The translations under genes were made by a program, and so were the position numbers. Shown in pieces: positions 31,910 to 34,560 of a stretch of 34,560 nucleotides of DNA (the stretch's first letter is position 1; the number at the start of each line of letters is the position of its first letter). The notes under the pieces are model-generated. The model was not told the DNA's origin and ran no database searches. It saw nothing but the letters and a program-made list of their open reading frames with translations. The stretch comes from JBMOLK01 sp049325575 (GTDB taxonomy: Bacteria; Bacillota; Clostridia; Acetivibrionales; Acetivibrionaceae), in NCBI GenBank assembly GCA_049325575.1, contig JBMOLK010000316.1, forward strand, positions 1 to 34,560, given 5' to 3'.

Positions 31910-32662
31910 ATGGTAGTTTTCGTAGGAGCCGGACCGGGAGACCCGGAGCTTATAACAGTAAAAGGCAGAAGGTACATAGAAGAGGCTGATGTTATAATAT
32001 ATGCCGGTTCTCTTGTAAATGAAGAGCTTCTTAAGCTTTCAAAACAAGACTGTATGGTATACAACAGTGCCAGTATGACTCTTAAGGACGTAGTAGAAGT
32101 GATGCGTGATGCCAGTATGTCAAATAAGCTGGCAGTAAGGCTTCATACCGGTGACCCGTCAATATATGGTGCTATCAGGGAACAGATGGACCAGCTTGAC
32201 AATCTGGGAATAGAATACGAGGTAGTGCCGGGTGTCAGTTCTTTTTTTGCTGCAGCTGCGGCTTTAAAAAAAGAGTATACACTGCCCGGAGTAACCCAGA
32301 CTGTTATCCTTACCAGGATGGAAGGGAGAACCGGTGTGCCCCAAAAGGAGAAAATAGAAGCGCTGGCATCCCACGGTGCAGCCATGGTTATTTTCTTAAG
32401 CGTGCACATGATGGACGAGCTTGTTGAGAGGTTAAAATGCGGGTACAGGCTGGACACACCTGTGGCAGTAGTATATAAGGCATCATGGCCACAGCAGAAA
32501 ATTGTACGGGGAACTCTTGATAATATTGCAGAACTGGTTGTAAAAGAAGGAATAAAAAAGACTGCCCTTGTTGTTGTAGGGGACTTTTTAGGGAATGATT
32601 ATGAGCTATCAAAGCTTTACGATGATAATTTCAGCCATGAATACAGGAGTGCAGGAGAATGA
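31910..32662 (+). CDS. cbiF: Cobalt-precorrin-4 C11-methyltransferase CbiF
   Basis: A 250-aa tetrapyrrole methylase. The blocks are VFVGAGPGDPELITVKGRRY, DVIIYAGSLVN, RLHTGDPSIYGAIREQMDQL, VVPGVSSFFAAAAALKKEYT and PVAVVYKASWPQQKIVRGTL, the last two being specific for CbiF/CobM. It starts 3 nt after cbiL and overlaps cbiG by 4 nt (ATGA). Confidence 0.95.
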   Translation: MVVFVGAGPGDPELITVKGRRYIEEADVIIYAGSLVNEELLKLSKQDCMVYNSASMTLKDVVEVMRDASMSNKLAVRLHTGDPSIYGAIREQMDQLDNLGIEYEVVPGVSSFFAAAAALKKEYTLPGVTQTVILTRMEGRTGVPQKEKIEALASHGAAMVIFLSVHMMDELVERLKCGYRLDTPVAVVYKASWPQQKIVRGTLDNIAELVVKEGIKKTALVVVGDFLGNDYELSKLYDDNFSHEYRSAGE

Positions 32663-33720
32663 AAAAGGCTGTCATATCCCTTACCCAAAATGGTGCTGAC
32701 CTGGCAGTAAAGCTTGGGAGTTCGATAGAAGCCGATATTTATGTTAAGAGTGAATATGCTTCTCACTATGGCTCCCTGTACAAAGGATGCAGTATACATC
32801 CTGTAGGGGAGATATTTGGCGACTTTGTAGGAAGCTTGTTCGAAAGCTGCGATGCCCTTGTATTTATAATGGCCTGCGGCATAGTTGTAAGATCTATTGC
32901 ACCTTATATCAAGGATAAAAGGACAGATCCTGCTGTAGTTGTTCTGGATGAGAAGGGAAAGTTTGTCATAAGTCTTCTTTCAGGGCATATTGGAGGCGCA
33001 AATGCATTAGCCGGGGAGATATCGCTGGTTACTGGAGGGACCCCTGTTATTACAACTGCAACCGATGTAAATGATACTGTTGCTTTTGATGTCTTTGCCA
33101 AACAAAACGATTGTATTATAGAAAATTTTGAAGAATTAAAATATATAAGTTCAGAGCTTGTAAATAACAATAAAGTATATTTTTATTGTGATCATGATAT
33201 ACAAGGGGATCTACCTGAAAATCTGATTAAATTAAAGGGAAGTGGCTGTATTGACAAAGAAAATGCTGTAGTACTGTCAAGTAAAACAGATTTTGAGGTA
33301 AGTTCCAGGAAGGCTGTATTTATAAGGCCAAGGAATCTTATACTTGGTATAGGCTGCCGAAAAGGTATACTAAAGGAAAATGTAGAAGTGGCTGTAAGGG
33401 ATTTTATGGATAAAAATAAAAGATCTATGGCATCTATAAAGTGTTTGGCTACCATAGAGCTAAAAAAGGATGAACAGGGACTTTTGGAATTTTGCCGGGA
33501 ACATGGGCTTTATCTAAGTACTGTTTCAACAGACAGGGTTAAAGAGGTTGAAGATAGTTATACCCGGTCGGAGTTTGTTAAGGGTAAGGTCGGAGTTTCA
33601 AGTGTGGCAGAACCATGTGCCGTTTTAAGCGGTAAGAATGCCCGGCTTATATGCAAAAAGAAGGTTTATAGAGGGATAACCCTGGCTCTTTCGGAGGAGG
33701 AGAAGGTTTTTAGAATATGA
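32659..33720 (+). CDS. cbiG: Cobalt-precorrin-5A hydrolase CbiG
   Basis: A 353-aa enzyme opening the delta-lactone ring and releasing acetaldehyde, the ring-contraction step specific to the anaerobic route. The N-terminal part has ALVFIMACGIVVRSIAPYIK and DPAVVVLDEKGKFVISLLSG, then HIGGANALAGEISLVTGGTP. The C-terminal domain starts near 222 (ILGIGCRKG) and has ASIKCLATIELKKDEQGLLE and GVSSVAEPCAVLSG. It joins both neighbours through ATGA overlaps. Confidence 0.95.
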   Translation: MKKAVISLTQNGADLAVKLGSSIEADIYVKSEYASHYGSLYKGCSIHPVGEIFGDFVGSLFESCDALVFIMACGIVVRSIAPYIKDKRTDPAVVVLDEKGKFVISLLSGHIGGANALAGEISLVTGGTPVITTATDVNDTVAFDVFAKQNDCIIENFEELKYISSELVNNNKVYFYCDHDIQGDLPENLIKLKGSGCIDKENAVVLSSKTDFEVSSRKAVFIRPRNLILGIGCRKGILKENVEVAVRDFMDKNKRSMASIKCLATIELKKDEQGLLEFCREHGLYLSTVSTDRVKEVEDSYTRSEFVKGKVGVSSVAEPCAVLSGKNARLICKKKVYRGITLALSEEEKVFRI

Positions 33721-34560
33721 ATATATTTGTATCTGGAATAAATCATAAAACTACACCCCTTGACATACGTGAGAAGCTAAGCTTTACGACAGGTGAGCAG
33801 AAGGAATTATTGAAGGAAATAAAGACCATTTCCGGTGTTTCCGAGTGTGTGATTCTCTCTACCTGTAACAGGACAGAAGTATATATACATTCGGAAAGTT
33901 CAGGATTTGAGGGAGAAAAGATAGAGAGCCTGCTTTGTAATGTAAAAGGGTTTGACCTTTATGAGTTTAAAAAGTATTTTTACTTTTATACAAGCTCCAG
34001 GGCGGTAAGCCATGCTTTTAAGGTAGCAAGCGGCCTTGATTCACAGGTGCTGGGTGAAGACCAGATACTTACACAGGTTAAGGATGCACATTCTCTTGCT
34101 TTAGAGTGCGGGACAAGTTCTGTAGTATTAAATACCCTTTTCAGGGAGATTGTCACATGTGCCAAGAGAATAAAAACTTATACGAGCCTTTCAAGGAACT
34201 CAATTTCTGTGGGATCACTGGCAGTAGGATTGGTTTCAGATTTTTTTGCTGGGAAGCTTGATAAAAAGTGCGCCCTTGTTATAGGAACCGGCAAGATCGG
34301 AGCAATATCTCTTAAATATCTGATTTCAGCCGGTGTAGGCAAGATATATATTACAAACAGAACCCATGGGAGGGCTGACAGCTTGTCGAGGATACATGGG
34401 GCTGTTACGGTAATAGACTATAACAGCAGGTATTCGGTTATGAACGAGTGTGACATTATTATCAGTTCTACATCAAGTCCTCACTATACTATTACCAGGG
34501 ATGTTTTAGAACATAGCATTCATGAGTTTAAGGAAAGGGTTATAGTGGACCTGGCTGTAC
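33717..34560 (+). CDS. hemA: Glutamyl-tRNA reductase HemA (3' part outside window)
   Basis: Converts Glu-tRNA to glutamate-1-semialdehyde, the entry to tetrapyrrole synthesis. About 281 residues are visible, with no stop before the window end. It begins MNIFVSGINHKTTPLDIREK. The catalytic Cys is C50 in LSTCNRTEVY. It has SGLDSQVLGEDQILTQVKDA, then the NADPH-binding CALVIGTGKIGAISLKYL. Its ATG overlaps the cbiG stop by 4 nt, so it belongs to the B12-controlled transcript. The hem genes needed for uroporphyrinogen III may follow (inference). Confidence 0.95.
   Translation, partial: MNIFVSGINHKTTPLDIREKLSFTTGEQKELLKEIKTISGVSECVILSTCNRTEVYIHSESSGFEGEKIESLLCNVKGFDLYEFKKYFYFYTSSRAVSHAFKVASGLDSQVLGEDQILTQVKDAHSLALECGTSSVVLNTLFREIVTCAKRIKTYTSLSRNSISVGSLAVGLVSDFFAGKLDKKCALVIGTGKIGAISLKYLISAGVGKIYITNRTHGRADSLSRIHGAVTVIDYNSRYSVMNECDIIISSTSSPHYTITRDVLEHSIHEFKERVIVDLAV

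Overview
The window reads as chromosome of an anaerobic, spore-forming, low-GC Firmicute of the class Clostridia. The signs are AT-rich intergenic DNA, strong AGGAGG-type ribosome binding sites, frequent TTG/GTG starts, a YunB sporulation protein, a flavodiiron protein, the anaerobic (early cobalt insertion) B12 pathway, and a CbiE-CbiT fusion. A relative of Ruminiclostridium/Acetivibrio is plausible, but that is inference. There is no phage, transposase, CRISPR array or rRNA.

Layout. (1) 1-4.2 kb: tRNA-Pro(CGG), a Cam-type gamma carbonic anhydrase, the enoyl reductase fabV, and on the minus strand a nitroreductase-fold protein and a secreted His/Met-rich protein. (2) 4.3-8 kb: an ECF sigma factor overlapping its zinc-finger anti-sigma gene, then the flavodiiron protein fprA. 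(3) 8-12 kb: a stand-alone starch-binding-type CBM, a 106-bp tandem repeat, a small membrane protein, a LOG-family hydrolase, and a two-gene operon of a NifU-like scaffold plus a GGGtGRT protein. That operon has a repeat-bearing leader and is followed by a roughly 150-nt nested inverted repeat. (4) 12-20 kb: a Tad-domain secreted/pilus-like protein (minus), a short proB, then two TolC-like proteins followed by a MacB-type ATPase, a MacA-like adaptor and a MacB-like permease. (5) 20-25.4 kb: a class A PBP (minus), an XRE regulator, yunB, and a minus-strand pair of M23 peptidase and bactofilin. (6) 25.7-34.56 kb: a cobalamin riboswitch with an intrinsic terminator leading cbiM-Q-O-C-D-ET-L-F-G-hemA, with hemA cut by the window end.

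How they work together. The last region is one B12-controlled operon covering cobalt uptake (CbiMQO, no CbiN visible), most corrin-ring methylation and contraction steps, and the first committed step of tetrapyrrole supply (HemA). The 14.2-19.9 kb cluster looks like a complete MacAB-TolC-style export machine in a presumed single-membrane organism. The least understood parts are the GGGtGRT/scaffold operon with its leader and hairpin, the tandem repeat at 8.4 kb, and the paired TolC-like proteins.
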